Shown here piece after piece: positions 54,564 through 63,967 of a DNA stretch of 64,000 nucleotides (its first letter is position 1; every line of letters begins with the position of its first letter). The DNA comes from CAZUGA01 sp964619885 (GTDB taxonomy: Bacteria; Pseudomonadota; Gammaproteobacteria; Methylococcales; UBA1147). The stretch spans positions 27,543 to 91,542 of the forward strand of contig CAZUGA010000015.1 of assembly GCA_964619885.1 (NCBI GenBank), in the 5' to 3' direction. The translations under genes were made by a program, and so were the position numbers. The notes below the pieces were generated by a model, which saw only the letters and a list, made by a program, of their open reading frames with translations, did no database searches and had not been told where the DNA came from.

Positions 54564-55925
54564 TCAGACCTCGCGCCAACCTTGCGTCGAATCAATATAG
54601 TGGTGGTCAACCACCCGTTCTATATCAAAAGCATCTTTGAGCATAGCGTAATTATAGGCGCAAAATTGCTCTTGGAATCGGGTTCTAGTCGACCAGGCCT
54701 TTTCACTGAAAGTCCCCTGATTTCTTAGAATTCTGCAACACGCTATGCGCCGTAGTGCAACCAGACCAGACCCGCCAATCGCCGACAACAATTTAAGCTG
54801 TATATTCAAGTAAATTTCATTGGAGTCGATCAGTGGTTTCTCCATTTTGTTTAGTCGCGGTGAATATAGATTCATCGCATAGGCCGGATTATTTAATGAT
54901 AAATGTCGAAGCCTGGTGCGTTTATGTCGCTTAAAATAGGACATCATCGTGGGCGAAACATTGTGCAATTTAGCGGCTAAAAATTTCAACTGTTCTGCTA
55001 TCTCTGCAGAATAACCCAATTTATCGATGTTAACCGCGATAGTTCGCTGGGGAAGCAGATCGAATCTTTGCCACTCGGAAGGCGAATCGGTGCGACCGGT
55101 CAACGCGGCGTTTAGCTGTTGCGCTCCCGTTTCGATAATTTCATGAATACGTTGGATCAACGCTACAAATGCGCTACTATTCAACACAGTCCAATCATCG
55201 AGTTGCATCAAACAACCCAGTGGTAATCCACGCTCGATACTATCGGCCGGATCAAATGGCTTGAGCGTTATTCCGGGTATTTCGAAGCCTATACCCCGCA
55301 AGCGTTCGTGCACCATCGCCGCACCTAGGAACAACAAAGGATCCAGCAAACGTTGCCGCAACAGATCGGTCGGCCGAACCGAATCTCGCTCCAGGTTTTC
55401 TAAACCAGTCAGCTCGCTTTGCTTCCAATACAAAAAATGCATATGGAATTGCTTGCTGGCCTGGATGCTCTCTCTATCCCGAGTATTCGGATCGCAATTG
55501 ACACCCAGATGAAGTTCACCGCCCTGCAAACCAAACGAATCAATAATATCCGGCCGCGAAACAAATTCCACGAAATGGTAAGCCGATCGGCACATCAATT
55601 CGCCGGTTTCACGACCAATTTCATTTACCGTGGCTTTTAGCGGTTCACTTACTTCGGTGCACATCAAATCAATACAACTGTGCGGGGAGACTTTATCCAC
55701 AAATGCCAGTTGATCCCGTTGAGACCGTGCTCCACGACCAGTAGCAACCATATCCAACTTTTGTATGGTACGGCGCTTAAACCTAACCGCTGCATCACTA
55801 GAAGTGGATTCTTGCGAATTCAGACGGTAAGGCGCAGGTGGCCCTGGAATATTTACGCTATTCCATGCAACCGGTAAAGCATCAACATTTTCAGGGTACA
55901 ACGCCGCAAATGAATCTACCGGCAT
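54564..55925 (-). CDS. Protein of unknown function in the SLOG-MCE operon
   Basis: A 453-residue soluble protein, no signal peptide or membrane helix. Distinct segments are SPHSCIDLMCTEVSEPLKA, AYHFVEFVSRPDIIDSFGLQ, GELHLGVNCDPNTRDRE and KQFHMHFLYWKQSE. The last, with HxH, recalls a HIT-like active site but lacks the third His. FDLLPQRTIAVNIDKLGYSAE and KFLAAKLHNVSP follow. I do not recognise a family. The ATG at 55925 overlaps the end of the lipoprotein gene, so translation is coupled to the transporter genes. Confidence 0.6.
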   Translation of the reverse strand: MPVDSFAALYPENVDALPVAWNSVNIPGPPAPYRLNSQESTSSDAAVRFKRRTIQKLDMVATGRGARSQRDQLAFVDKVSPHSCIDLMCTEVSEPLKATVNEIGRETGELMCRSAYHFVEFVSRPDIIDSFGLQGGELHLGVNCDPNTRDRESIQASKQFHMHFLYWKQSELTGLENLERDSVRPTDLLRQRLLDPLLFLGAAMVHERLRGIGFEIPGITLKPFDPADSIERGLPLGCLMQLDDWTVLNSSAFVALIQRIHEIIETGAQQLNAALTGRTDSPSEWQRFDLLPQRTIAVNIDKLGYSAEIAEQLKFLAAKLHNVSPTMMSYFKRHKRTRLRHLSLNNPAYAMNLYSPRLNKMEKPLIDSNEIYLNIQLKLLSAIGGSGLVALRRIACCRILRNQGTFSEKAWSTRTRFQEQFCAYNYAMLKDAFDIERVVDHHYIDSTQGWREV

Positions 55926-56554
55926 GCAGACGCCTGCTGGGTACATTCCGCTACAACCACGCCGATGTCCTTAACCGCTGTCGCTATTAACTGCGCCAAA
56001 ACTAGATTGAAGGCCGCAACCACACTTGCCATAGATGTATCTTCCGCCGATTCCGCTTGACTATAGCCGTGCTGGAATACTGTTTTTCGATTTTGTGCAT
56101 TGATCAGGCCCAACTCAAACTCAATATTCACTTGGTTAACATCGCGCAAATGTTCGATACGAAACAGCGTCCCGGACACGATCCAATTGGCGTTTGCGCG
56201 TTCGGCTGGGGTAATAACGTACTCGGCGATGTGTTCCGCTCTTAATGCCTGAACTATGGCATCTTGTATCATCGCCGCAGGTGGGTCTGACCAAAGCCGG
56301 TTACGGTATCGCTGAACCCTCAACCGGTCCACATTATCGCGAAATACGATGCGTGCACCACCGGAAAAACCGCGCGCATTTAATTGCGTGACCAAAATTG
56401 TACCGGTAGAAATCTGCTTTGCCGGCACAGTAACCGGCTCCGGTTCCAAACGATAGAATTGATCTTGCGGCGGTGGCGTAGCACTACAACCTATCATGAG
56501 CAAAACCAAACAAAGCGACAACGCGCTGCAGATTGGATACCTCCGGCTAATCAT
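55916..56554 (-). CDS. PqiC/ABC-auxiliary lipoprotein of the MCE transporter
   Basis: A 212-residue lipoprotein: signal SALSLCLVLLMIGCSATPP with a good lipobox (MIGC). FYRLEPEPV and GTILVTQLNARGFSGGARIVFRD are the start of the ABC_trans_aux fold. DRLRVQRYRNRLWSDPPAAMIQDAIVQAL and NANWIVSGTLFRIEHLRD follow. It is the outer-membrane partner of MlaD-type proteins. The ATG at 56554 overlaps the mlaD stop. Confidence 0.85.
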   Translation of the reverse strand: MISRRYPICSALSLCLVLLMIGCSATPPPQDQFYRLEPEPVTVPAKQISTGTILVTQLNARGFSGGARIVFRDNVDRLRVQRYRNRLWSDPPAAMIQDAIVQALRAEHIAEYVITPAERANANWIVSGTLFRIEHLRDVNQVNIEFELGLINAQNRKTVFQHGYSQAESAEDTSMASVVAAFNLVLAQLIATAVKDIGVVVAECTQQASACR

Positions 56555-57573
56555 GGTTGCGCCTCGCGTGGACCATTCGCACCGTTCCGTCCCCACACAA
56601 TGGTCGAAGGATTATCGCGCAAATTCATCGAAAGTTCTTTTAGATTGCGGGTCGTTTGGTCCAGGTTATTCAAAATTGGTGTCATCGCGTTGGCCAGTTC
56701 TTGCAACATGAATTGTGTATCAGACAATGAACGTTCGATTTTTGGATCATTTTTCTCCACCATCGCATTCAAACGCTCGGCCAATTCGCCGAAATTCCGA
56801 ACGCTTTTGTCAATTTCCTGGGTTCGCTGGGTCAACGTATAGGTAATCCGTTCCACGTTACTGGCAGCCGATCGGGCCGAACTGACGATGTCGGCAACAT
56901 GCCCCGGTTGAATCGCATTGGTCTGCGCTTTCAAATCTTGGCTAATATCGCGCAGATTCTCCAGGATACCGGCAATAGTTTGCTGACTGCTGGCTCCACC
57001 TTCGCCTGCCACCATTAAACCTTCCAGCGCTTCAATTTGTTTACGTACGCTTTCCAAAATCGGAGCAACCGTTTGATCCATAATCGACGTAACACGCGCA
57101 ACGATGTCGGCCTCTTTCTCGCAGCTTAATTCGCTGTTAGGATGGAGAGCTGCAGCCTTTTCAATGTTGCCCGGCACCAACTTGATAACATTACCGGTCA
57201 GTAATCCGTCGGACCCGATTACGACTTTACCGGTATCCGGAATGATCCAGTTTCTATCGATGCCCATTTCAATTTTAAAGCTCGGCTTCACACCATCGAA
57301 TTGTGGCACTACGGCCAACACTTTGCCGACCGCATAACCAGCCTGTTGCACTTCGGTTCCGGCCTCAATACCTCCTGAGGTACGACAATGGGTATAGATG
57401 TTATAAGTCCTTCCAAAGGTTCCCGAAATCATCATCAAACCGAGCACCAGCATCACTAACATCAGCAATACGAATACACCGGCAATTGCCAGATCACGCC
57501 TTTGCTTGCGGCCAACTTCTCGTCCGGGCGCACCAATCTCAGGCGGCGAAAAGAATCGTTCGGCATTGCTCAT
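56551..57573 (-). CDS. MlaD-family MCE substrate-binding protein
   Basis: A 340-residue protein with an N-terminal membrane helix (DLAIAGVFVLLMLVMLVLGLM). The MCE domain follows (YTHCRTSGGIEAGTEVQQAGYAVGKVLAV in outline; GSDGLLTGNVIKLVPG). A long C-terminal helical region (IEALEGL, ISQDLKAQT, EIDKSVRNFGELAERLNAM) could form a periplasm-spanning coil. It carries lipids between the permease and the outer membrane. It overlaps the ATPase gene by four bases. Confidence 0.9.
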   Translation of the reverse strand: MSNAERFFSPPEIGAPGREVGRKQRRDLAIAGVFVLLMLVMLVLGLMMISGTFGRTYNIYTHCRTSGGIEAGTEVQQAGYAVGKVLAVVPQFDGVKPSFKIEMGIDRNWIIPDTGKVVIGSDGLLTGNVIKLVPGNIEKAAALHPNSELSCEKEADIVARVTSIMDQTVAPILESVRKQIEALEGLMVAGEGGASSQQTIAGILENLRDISQDLKAQTNAIQPGHVADIVSSARSAASNVERITYTLTQRTQEIDKSVRNFGELAERLNAMVEKNDPKIERSLSDTQFMLQELANAMTPILNNLDQTTRNLKELSMNLRDNPSTIVWGRNGANGPREAQP

Positions 57574-58307
57574 GGTCGCCCTTCCAAGGTGTAACGTAGT
57601 TCTATTTGCTCGACTTTGGCCTGTGCCAATTGTTCCGATCCACCTATAAATAGCAACTTGCCGTTGTCCAAAACGCCAACCTGATTGGCGGATGCCAAAG
57701 CACCACCCGATTGATGCGTGGTAAAAATAAAAGTCATATTATTGTTTTCTTTTTCACGCTGTAGATGACTTTGTATCTCCAATGCCGATACCGGATCCAA
57801 ACCATCCATGAGTTCATCCCATAGTAGCAATGAGGGTTTACAAATCAATGCACGCGCCAACTCAACCTTACGCTTTACACCACCCGATAATTCATTGGGA
57901 CGTAAATTCTCCATACCATCCAAACGCAGTTGGGTCATCACCAATCGCGCAGTACGCCGCATCGCTTCCGCGCTATATGGGCCATTTCTAAGCGGCAATA
58001 TCAAATTTTCCAAAACGGATAATCCGTTGAGCAACGCACCACTTTGAATCACCATGCCAACCGAGCGGCGCAAAAGCAACAATTCGCGATGTTCCAATGA
58101 CGACAGATTCCGGCCAAGAACACAGATATTACCGGCAGACGGTTGATCCAAACCCATAATCAACCTGAGTAGCAAAGTTTTACCGGCACCGTTCGGCCCC
58201 AGTAGCGCAAACGAATCCCCCTGCTCTACCGCAAAACTGATATTGTCCAACACGCAACGCCCTTTAACGTGTTGAAATACTTTATCAAACTCAACCACCG
58301 CGTTCAC
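57570..58307 (-). CDS. MlaF-like ABC transporter ATPase
   Basis: A 245-residue ABC ATPase energising the MCE lipid transporter. Walker A is LLGPNGAGKTLLLRLIMG, the signature NELSGGVKRKVELARAL, Walker B LLLWDELMDGLDP and the switch His FIFTTHQ. Walker B has LWDEL where most have LLDEP, and the signature helix has VKRK, typical of the Mla subfamily. It lies five bases after the permease gene. Confidence 0.92.
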   Translation of the reverse strand: MNAVVEFDKVFQHVKGRCVLDNISFAVEQGDSFALLGPNGAGKTLLLRLIMGLDQPSAGNICVLGRNLSSLEHRELLLLRRSVGMVIQSGALLNGLSVLENLILPLRNGPYSAEAMRRTARLVMTQLRLDGMENLRPNELSGGVKRKVELARALICKPSLLLWDELMDGLDPVSALEIQSHLQREKENNNMTFIFTTHQSGGALASANQVGVLDNGKLLFIGGSEQLAQAKVEQIELRYTLEGRP

Positions 58308-58311
58308 AGCT

Positions 58312-59112
58312 TCAAGTTCCGAATATAAAAACGAAGATCAGATCAATCAGCAAAATAGCCGCAATTGCACTGATCATCGTCCGCGTTGCAGCTTGAGACA
58401 CGGCCTCTACATGACGACCGACACGGCAACCGTTAACAGTAGCAATCAATACAATCAAGACCGAAAAAACTAGGGGCTTTATAATACTGATTAATAAATC
58501 ACTCGGCTCCAATACATCGCCCAGACTTTCTTGAAATAGGGTCACCGGTATCGCAGCCTGGAACCACAACCAGGCTGAAGTAACACTTAAAACGACCAAT
58601 CCAACCCACACCGCCAGCCCGAAAGACATCAATAACATGGCCAACATCATAGGCCCGACAATATATTGAATTGGATTCATGCCACTGACGATCAGACCAT
58701 CAATTTCCCGATTCAATACCATCGACCCAATCCGCACAACCAACGCAATACCGGAACGCCCGGCGACAAAAAAACCCACCAATAGGGGTGAGAACTCCTT
58801 AATAATAGAAAGCCCTACTCCGCCCAGCAATAATTCCGGAACGTTAACTTTATCCAATACATTTTGACTTTGAATCCCAATGATCAATCCTACAACGATG
58901 GCGACTAAGGTAATTCTTAGTAGTATTGTCAGACCTGCTTCGCGCAAATCGTCGACAAACATCTTCAAATCCAACTTGCGGCGCCCGAAAAAAATATCGC
59001 GGTACAACCGCAGGCAATCCAGCAATACATAAAACCCCAAGCCGAGATTCTCCAAAAATTTAGTACTCAAAGGTCCATTCCGTTTGACCTGTGCTAGCAT
59101 CCACCAATACAC
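58312..59112 (-). CDS. MlaE-like ABC transporter permease
   Basis: A 266-residue permease of the MlaE family with five to six helices. DDLREAGLTILLRITLVAIVVGL, SIIKEFSPLLVGFFVAGRSG and GSMVLNREIDGLIVSGMNPI are the family core, including the cytoplasmic coupling segment. The open frame from the GTG at 59112 overlaps the RyR-domain gene by 53 bp; an ATG at 59100 or later starts are possible. The overlap shows tight coupling of the sensor gene to the transporter. Confidence 0.9.
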   Translation of the reverse strand: MYWWMLAQVKRNGPLSTKFLENLGLGFYVLLDCLRLYRDIFFGRRKLDLKMFVDDLREAGLTILLRITLVAIVVGLIIGIQSQNVLDKVNVPELLLGGVGLSIIKEFSPLLVGFFVAGRSGIALVVRIGSMVLNREIDGLIVSGMNPIQYIVGPMMLAMLLMSFGLAVWVGLVVLSVTSAWLWFQAAIPVTLFQESLGDVLEPSDLLISIIKPLVFSVLIVLIATVNGCRVGRHVEAVSQAATRTMISAIAAILLIDLIFVFIFGT

Positions 59113-60883
59113 GTCGGCCTACCGAGGAATATGAATCAACAAATTCGCTAGTCCGCGGCACCTGATATTCGACCGGACTATATTCACCCGGGTTGTCCGA
59201 GATCACCAGCAAGATTTGAGCACGTTGGTCAACCCACTGAACCCATTCAAGACTATCACGAATAGAAATCCGCCGTTCGCTACGCGACAATAGCTGTAAA
59301 TAATCGCATCGCTCTTCGCTTTGACTAAAATTATTCAATACATCCTGCACTGGACGATGCAATATTACCCGTAACCTAAACGAAAACTCCTCGAGCGCGC
59401 ACCGAGCCAACAGGCGCTGCGCCGGATCTACCAAATCTGAATTCAATACCAAACTTCGATCGGGAAATCGCTGTCGCAAGCGCGACAAAATCTTGCCTAG
59501 TTGCTCTTTGACATACTGGCCCGGTTTTACCACAGCAGATTCGACAATTGAAACCAGATTTAGGCCACGCTTTACCGCCAGTCCCTGCCGACCCAGTAAA
59601 GCCGGGACTAATCTTACCGCATATCGATCCAAATCTTTCATATCGTCAGTCAGATCGTCGTACGCTATCAATTCAGGGTGAATCTTAGCCGTATTGTCGC
59701 GCTCTGGACCGTATTGCCAACCGTCCAGATAACGATCAGCACACCAACGGTCATGTTCAATTATCGACAGATGTTCCGCTTCACTCGCGGTAAACGCGAA
59801 AAAGTCAGACTCTCGTTCGTGCACGATAAAACTATCTATACTAGCCAGTTTCCCAGGCACATGATCGGCTTGGTGTCTAGACGCCTGTTTGTAGGATTCA
59901 TATAGATTCTCCCAACTTTCACCGGCCGGGGTCCCGTCCAATGAACGCCCTTGAGCAGCAATACTATCCCGATAATAATCATGAATAATCGAGGCTAAAG
60001 CATCACCGTGAAAACCAAACAGAACATCCGGGACGCATACGTCACGCACCGCCGAAAATGGAAAACTCACGCCATCCCAATCGCTGATTGGTACTGCACG
60101 ATCGAATCCACTTAGATTCATAAAAATCGGCGGACTGCTATGTTGCTCGCGCCGCAGCCGCTCCCGAATATCGGCGGCGCTATCGACAGTTGCTTGGTCG
60201 GACGCTTCGCATACATAAACGGATGTATATGGCTGCTCTGGGTCCGGAATCAACTGTGTGCGATTTGTAAAACGAATTTGGGCAACATTCTGTACTTGGG
60301 GAAAAGTCTGAAAAAATGCAGATTCGCATCGTTCCGGTTCAGAATCAACTACCGTGATAATAGGTTTTTTTATTCTGTATTGGGCCAACCGCATGGCGTG
60401 AACGGCAATCGCCTGACCAAGTTCTGCAAAGCCGATTATCAACAAGTTAATCGTCTGACCAAAGACTACATCGGCCGCTAGATGTAACGGAAATCTACTA
60501 AGCAGTAAACGCGCAGCCCGACTCGGTAGGGATAAACTTCGCAATACAACGGTAGGTCCCAATTTCTGTTGCCAGCGATTACCTTCATCGATCGCAGGCA
60601 ACAAAGTTTGGCTCAACAAACTGATATTAATTGGGCTACTTTTACGGCGACCAACCTTGCCCATCAAACCGCAATACGTATCAAGAATCTTATCGATTTG
60701 TTCTGGCTGATCGCTTAAAACAACCAAGCCGTACAAGTTATTGAAATCAACCGCACGCGCACTCGAGATGTCCGACAAAACCGAAACATGGCTACCCCAA
60801 GTTTTGAATGCAGCTTCAATTTGTTCGAAACCGGAGCCGTTAAAGACCAGTATTCTGTTATTTCTAGAACTTACCCCAAACAT
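59060..60883 (-). CDS. Rossmann-RyR-SLOG-like sensor protein
   Basis: A 607-residue soluble protein. Residues ~1-80 form an alpha/beta fold (ILVFNGSGFEQIEAAF). At ~143-250 lies a TrkA-N-like NAD(H)-binding Rossmann domain (LLIIGFAELGQAIAVHAM). At ~363-425 lies a RyR domain: EAEHLSIIEHDRWCADRYLDG, WQYGPERDN, HPELIAYDDLTDDMKDLDR. RyR is the ryanodine-receptor repeat. The C-terminal ~150 residues (RSLVLNSDLVDPAQRLLARCAL, LRVILHRPVQDVLNNF) resemble a SLOG-type nucleotide-binding fold with lost glycine loop. Domains of this kind occur in predicted nucleotide-sensing conflict systems. It lies 11 bp after the LSDAT gene and overlaps mlaE. Confidence 0.75.
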   Translation of the reverse strand: MFGVSSRNNRILVFNGSGFEQIEAAFKTWGSHVSVLSDISSARAVDFNNLYGLVVLSDQPEQIDKILDTYCGLMGKVGRRKSSPINISLLSQTLLPAIDEGNRWQQKLGPTVVLRSLSLPSRAARLLLSRFPLHLAADVVFGQTINLLIIGFAELGQAIAVHAMRLAQYRIKKPIITVVDSEPERCESAFFQTFPQVQNVAQIRFTNRTQLIPDPEQPYTSVYVCEASDQATVDSAADIRERLRREQHSSPPIFMNLSGFDRAVPISDWDGVSFPFSAVRDVCVPDVLFGFHGDALASIIHDYYRDSIAAQGRSLDGTPAGESWENLYESYKQASRHQADHVPGKLASIDSFIVHERESDFFAFTASEAEHLSIIEHDRWCADRYLDGWQYGPERDNTAKIHPELIAYDDLTDDMKDLDRYAVRLVPALLGRQGLAVKRGLNLVSIVESAVVKPGQYVKEQLGKILSRLRQRFPDRSLVLNSDLVDPAQRLLARCALEEFSFRLRVILHRPVQDVLNNFSQSEERCDYLQLLSRSERRISIRDSLEWVQWVDQRAQILLVISDNPGEYSPVEYQVPRTSEFVDSYSSVGRRVLVDASTGQTEWTFEY

Positions 60884-60894
60884 CTAGTCGTAGC

Positions 60895-61650
60895 TCAACC
60901 TTTTAATAAACTGCGAATCGATGATTCGAATTTCACTCGACTATCTTTAATGCTGACCGTCTGAACGTATCCCGAAGCCGCAAGACTCTCCGCTCTAGCA
61001 TCGGTACGCTTACCTTTAAGAGTTACAGCCAAACAATCGGCAGCGCGACCGCTACCCGAAACAACCAACGCAACCCGTTTTTGATTGACGCTGCACGACA
61101 CATCCGACCAAGTGATCTCTCCTCCATTGACAACCAGGGTTAGCGATCCAAACCCGTCTGATAATGCACTGCCAATTTGCGCCATCCACGGAGACTCATC
61201 ACCCCAGTCGTTGCCTGGCACCAAAATAAAATGGCTATGATTACAGGCCAATGTAGGTATTTCAGTTGGGATCGCGGACCGACCTGGTTCTATAATAGTC
61301 CCGATCGCAGCTACCCCGAGTAGCGGAAAGTCACCGTTAATCTTCTGCCGGGCAATACCGATGCACCGCATCACGCCAGTATTTGTGCCCCCATCAATTA
61401 CGCTGGCGCCTAACGATTGAGCAGCCGGAGCCACCACATCACTAAAAAAACCCTGTAAACGTTTCGCATCGATTTCGGAAACCATGCCAGCCCCACCAAC
61501 CAACACGATGACCGGTGCTTTGGCCATTCCTAAACAAAGCAGCGCTTGCGGAATGTCTGCGTAGGTATCAACACTGGTTGCATTGGCGATATTACCACCT
61601 GCTACCGTGCATTTAAAACAACGTAGGATCGTATTTTTGCCAAAATCCAT
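60895..61650 (-). CDS. TRPM-type SLOG (LSDAT) protein
   Basis: A 251-residue protein. APVIVLVGGAGMVSEIDAKRL, FFSDVVAPAAQSLGASVIDGG, TNTGVMRCIGIARQ and DFPLLGVAAIGTIIEPGR match the LSDAT/SLOG domain shared by bacterial proteins and the cytoplasmic part of TRPM channels. That fold binds nucleotide or NAD-derived ligands such as ADP-ribose. HFILVPGNDWGDESPWMA is typical of the same family. The ATG at 61650 lacks a clear binding site; a TTG at 61695 would add 15 residues. It is the first gene of the eight-gene operon. Confidence 0.78.
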   Translation of the reverse strand: MDFGKNTILRCFKCTVAGGNIANATSVDTYADIPQALLCLGMAKAPVIVLVGGAGMVSEIDAKRLQGFFSDVVAPAAQSLGASVIDGGTNTGVMRCIGIARQKINGDFPLLGVAAIGTIIEPGRSAIPTEIPTLACNHSHFILVPGNDWGDESPWMAQIGSALSDGFGSLTLVVNGGEITWSDVSCSVNQKRVALVVSGSGRAADCLAVTLKGKRTDARAESLAASGYVQTVSIKDSRVKFESSIRSLLKG

Positions 61651-61972
61651 AGGGTATAAATTCTGCCAACCGCCATTACTTTCAGTGAAATACAACCAAA
61701 CTTAAACCACAATAATGCCAAGATTAGATATCTAGTAAGAATAAAAATAATCCGTTCCATTAAGCTAAATCTGACTTGGTCGACGATTTTATCACCGAGT
61801 AATGAGCGATACACTTTTAGCGGAAGAAACATATGACACGGCGGGTGACATATTCCAAGCAAAACAAACCTTTGAGATTGTACGTTTCCCTGTGTTGTAT
61901 TTGACTAGATCGAAGTAATTCTGGGTATTAGATGCATTGCCGCTTGAATAGCTACTGGATTGAACGACAAAA
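61651..61972. other. Upstream region of the SLOG-RyR-MCE operon
   Basis: No gene supported. It should contain the operon promoter; AT-rich stretches between 61690 and 61760 are the likeliest place, but I see no convincing -35/-10 pair. Confidence 0.35.
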
Positions 61973-62003
61973 AAAGCCCCTACGCCAATGCGAAGGGGCT
62001 TTC
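61973..62003 (-). terminator. Rho-independent terminator of the PEP-CTERM gene
   Basis: AAAGCCCCT and AGGGGCTTT pair around TACGC/GCGA and a short loop. On the minus strand the stem is followed by a run of seven Ts. It lies about 22 bases after the stop of the gene at 62025 and separates it from the SLOG operon. Confidence 0.85.
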
Positions 62004-62024
62004 TGAATCGCTGATTACTAAATT

Positions 62025-62627
62025 TTAGCTTAATTCTTCGCGTCTACGAATTTGCGAAAAAGCCATCCCCAATAAACCAATACCGAACAATGCAAGACTT
62101 GCGGGTTCTGGAACCTGAGCTGACGATGAATAGCTAAATGAGGTCCCACTGTTGTTCGCGGTAAACTGGAATGAACCTTGTGTGTCCTGATAGCCATCTG
62201 CGGTCAAAATTGCAGCACCGGTTAGATTAATCTGGTTAGCATTTTGAGAAACAATAAAAGCGCTGGTCATCTTAAGCGCGTAGTTGATGCTGCCGCTTAC
62301 AAAACTCCAAAGCGTAGGTTGGCCTGCGCCCAAAGGATTAAAAGTGAAATCATGGAAATCAACCAGTGAACCTACGGTGCTGGCAAAACTTCCGCTTCCA
62401 GCCGTCACGAACGCGTCATATCCGCCGAAAATAGAAGATCCACTGAACTGGATTCCAGTTGCAGTTCCGACACCGTTCGGATCAGAGGCAGTAGGCGTTC
62501 CGCCGGTTGGGCTCCAACTCGCACCAGGAGCAACACCAAAGGCTAGATCGCCCGTCAAATAAGGCAGGGCCCACGCGCTTCCAGTTAGACCGAGCAAGGA
62601 TACGATTAATATAACTTTCTTTAACAT
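62025..62627 (-). CDS. PEP-CTERM sorting-domain protein
   Basis: A 200-residue exported protein. The signal peptide is VILIVSLLGLTGSAWA and the C-terminal sorting signal is VPEPASLALFGIGLLGMAF followed by RRRE. The protein is anchored and processed by an exosortase (EpsH type), not in this window. The mature part is Gly/Ser/Thr-rich and beta-like (FVSGSINYALKMTS, GSFQFTANNSGTSFSYSSS). GGAG lies seven bases before the ATG and a strong terminator follows. Probably secreted to the cell surface or biofilm matrix. Confidence 0.9.
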   Translation of the reverse strand: MLKKVILIVSLLGLTGSAWALPYLTGDLAFGVAPGASWSPTGGTPTASDPNGVGTATGIQFSGSSIFGGYDAFVTAGSGSFASTVGSLVDFHDFTFNPLGAGQPTLWSFVSGSINYALKMTSAFIVSQNANQINLTGAAILTADGYQDTQGSFQFTANNSGTSFSYSSSAQVPEPASLALFGIGLLGMAFSQIRRREELS

Positions 62628-63307
62628 TATTGACTCCGCTAAGTACGAATAGTGTCTAAAAGGAACCGATGCCTTCTAGTTGCCTGTGTCTAAAGCAGAG
62701 ACTGTGCCAACGCCTCTATATTACTGTTTTTATTAATTATTCCCTGTTTCTCCGATCAGAAAACAACAATTCTGTAAAAATTTTCAACGAAAGCTACAGA
62801 TATCCTTGTGAAAATCTAATATTTTGAATTCTTGCATTTTTGCAAACTGGCTAAATTTGGCAGATTTAGAGGGAAGAATGTCATTGCCGTACGCAAACGA
62901 AAGGCGAAAAATTGATTTACCGTCAGTTAATATTTGCGGCCATCTGAGCTTACTCGATGGGATCATATGATTAATGCAACGGATCCAAGCAAACGGTTAG
63001 TCAAGTCGTAATGCACTGACGAATATGGAGAAAAATTTTAGAACTTATAAAATCCTTAGAACTTTATTATGAAATTTGTACTTTGCTCGATTAACGTAGT
63101 AGACGTAAATATTAATTTCCAACGTTCCGATAAAGATAGGAACAACCTGACACTGACATGGTGAATATTGCCGTGATTAAGGTTTAGCTAAAACATAACT
63201 TAAATTAGCTAAATTTAGATTCTGAAGCGGGATTATTTAAATAATAAGCAAGGAACATAAAACTTTTTTGATTACATCTCCTAGAAGCAGCGAAAGGATA
63301 CGTCAAT
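62628..63307. other. Divergent intergenic region
   Basis: About 680 bp without a supportable gene. It carries the promoters of the PEP-CTERM gene (leftward) and the nirK-like gene (rightward, AGGA nine bases before its ATG). No repeat or strong hairpin seen. Confidence 0.45.
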
Positions 63308-63967
63308 ATGAGCATCAAACCGATCACCATAGTTTTACTGATCATCGTATACGGTTGTAGCCATTCTCCTAACAAAATAGATGCCGACAAGGAACAACCG
63401 CAAAGTGGTCTCAGTCAAAAACCGACGAATGTCGATGAACTACCGTGGGTAGCTCAAACTTTGGTTGCTCCGCCACAACTACCCAAACATGAACAAGTGG
63501 CGAAATCCGGTCCAAAAATAGTAAAAGTTCATCTGATCGCCGAAGAAAAAGAAGTGAAAATAGCAGACGGCGTATTTGTTCAAGCGCTTACATTCAACGG
63601 AAGCATCCCAGGACCGATCATTGTTGTTCACCAAAATGATTACGTTGAATTGACTTTGGCCAATAGCAAATCCAATCTTTTACGGCACACCATCGATTTA
63701 CATGCTGCTACCGGCGCATTAGGGGGTGCGCTGCTCATGAAAGTGGATCCTGGTCAGCAAAAAACAATCCGCTTCAAAGCGACCAAAACGGGTGTTTTTG
63801 TCTATCACTGTGCCCCGGGAGGACCTGCCATTCCGTATCACGTTGTATCGGGCATGAACGGAGCCATTATGGTACTACCGCGGGACGGTCTTAAGGATGC
63901 AGACGGCAAACCAATTGAGTATGACCACGCTTATTATATAGGCGAATGCATATTCCGGCGAAGCTGA
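63308..63967 (+). pseudogene. nirK: Copper nitrite reductase, N-terminal domain, frame broken
   Basis: Residues 1-210 are the first cupredoxin domain of NirK, preceded by a lipoprotein-like signal (TIVLLIIVYGC). Copper ligands are clear: LLRHTIDLHAATGALGG (two His), VYHCAPGG (His-Cys) and IPYHVVSGMNGAIMVLP (His). At DHAYYIGE the expected continuation into domain 2 (QD..Y.P) is replaced by CIFRRS and a stop at 63967. The remaining 33 bases to the window edge do not restore it in any frame that I can recognise. Domain 2 holds the last type-2 copper ligand, so this product could not reduce nitrite. A frameshift, insertion or sequencing error is possible. Confidence 0.7.
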
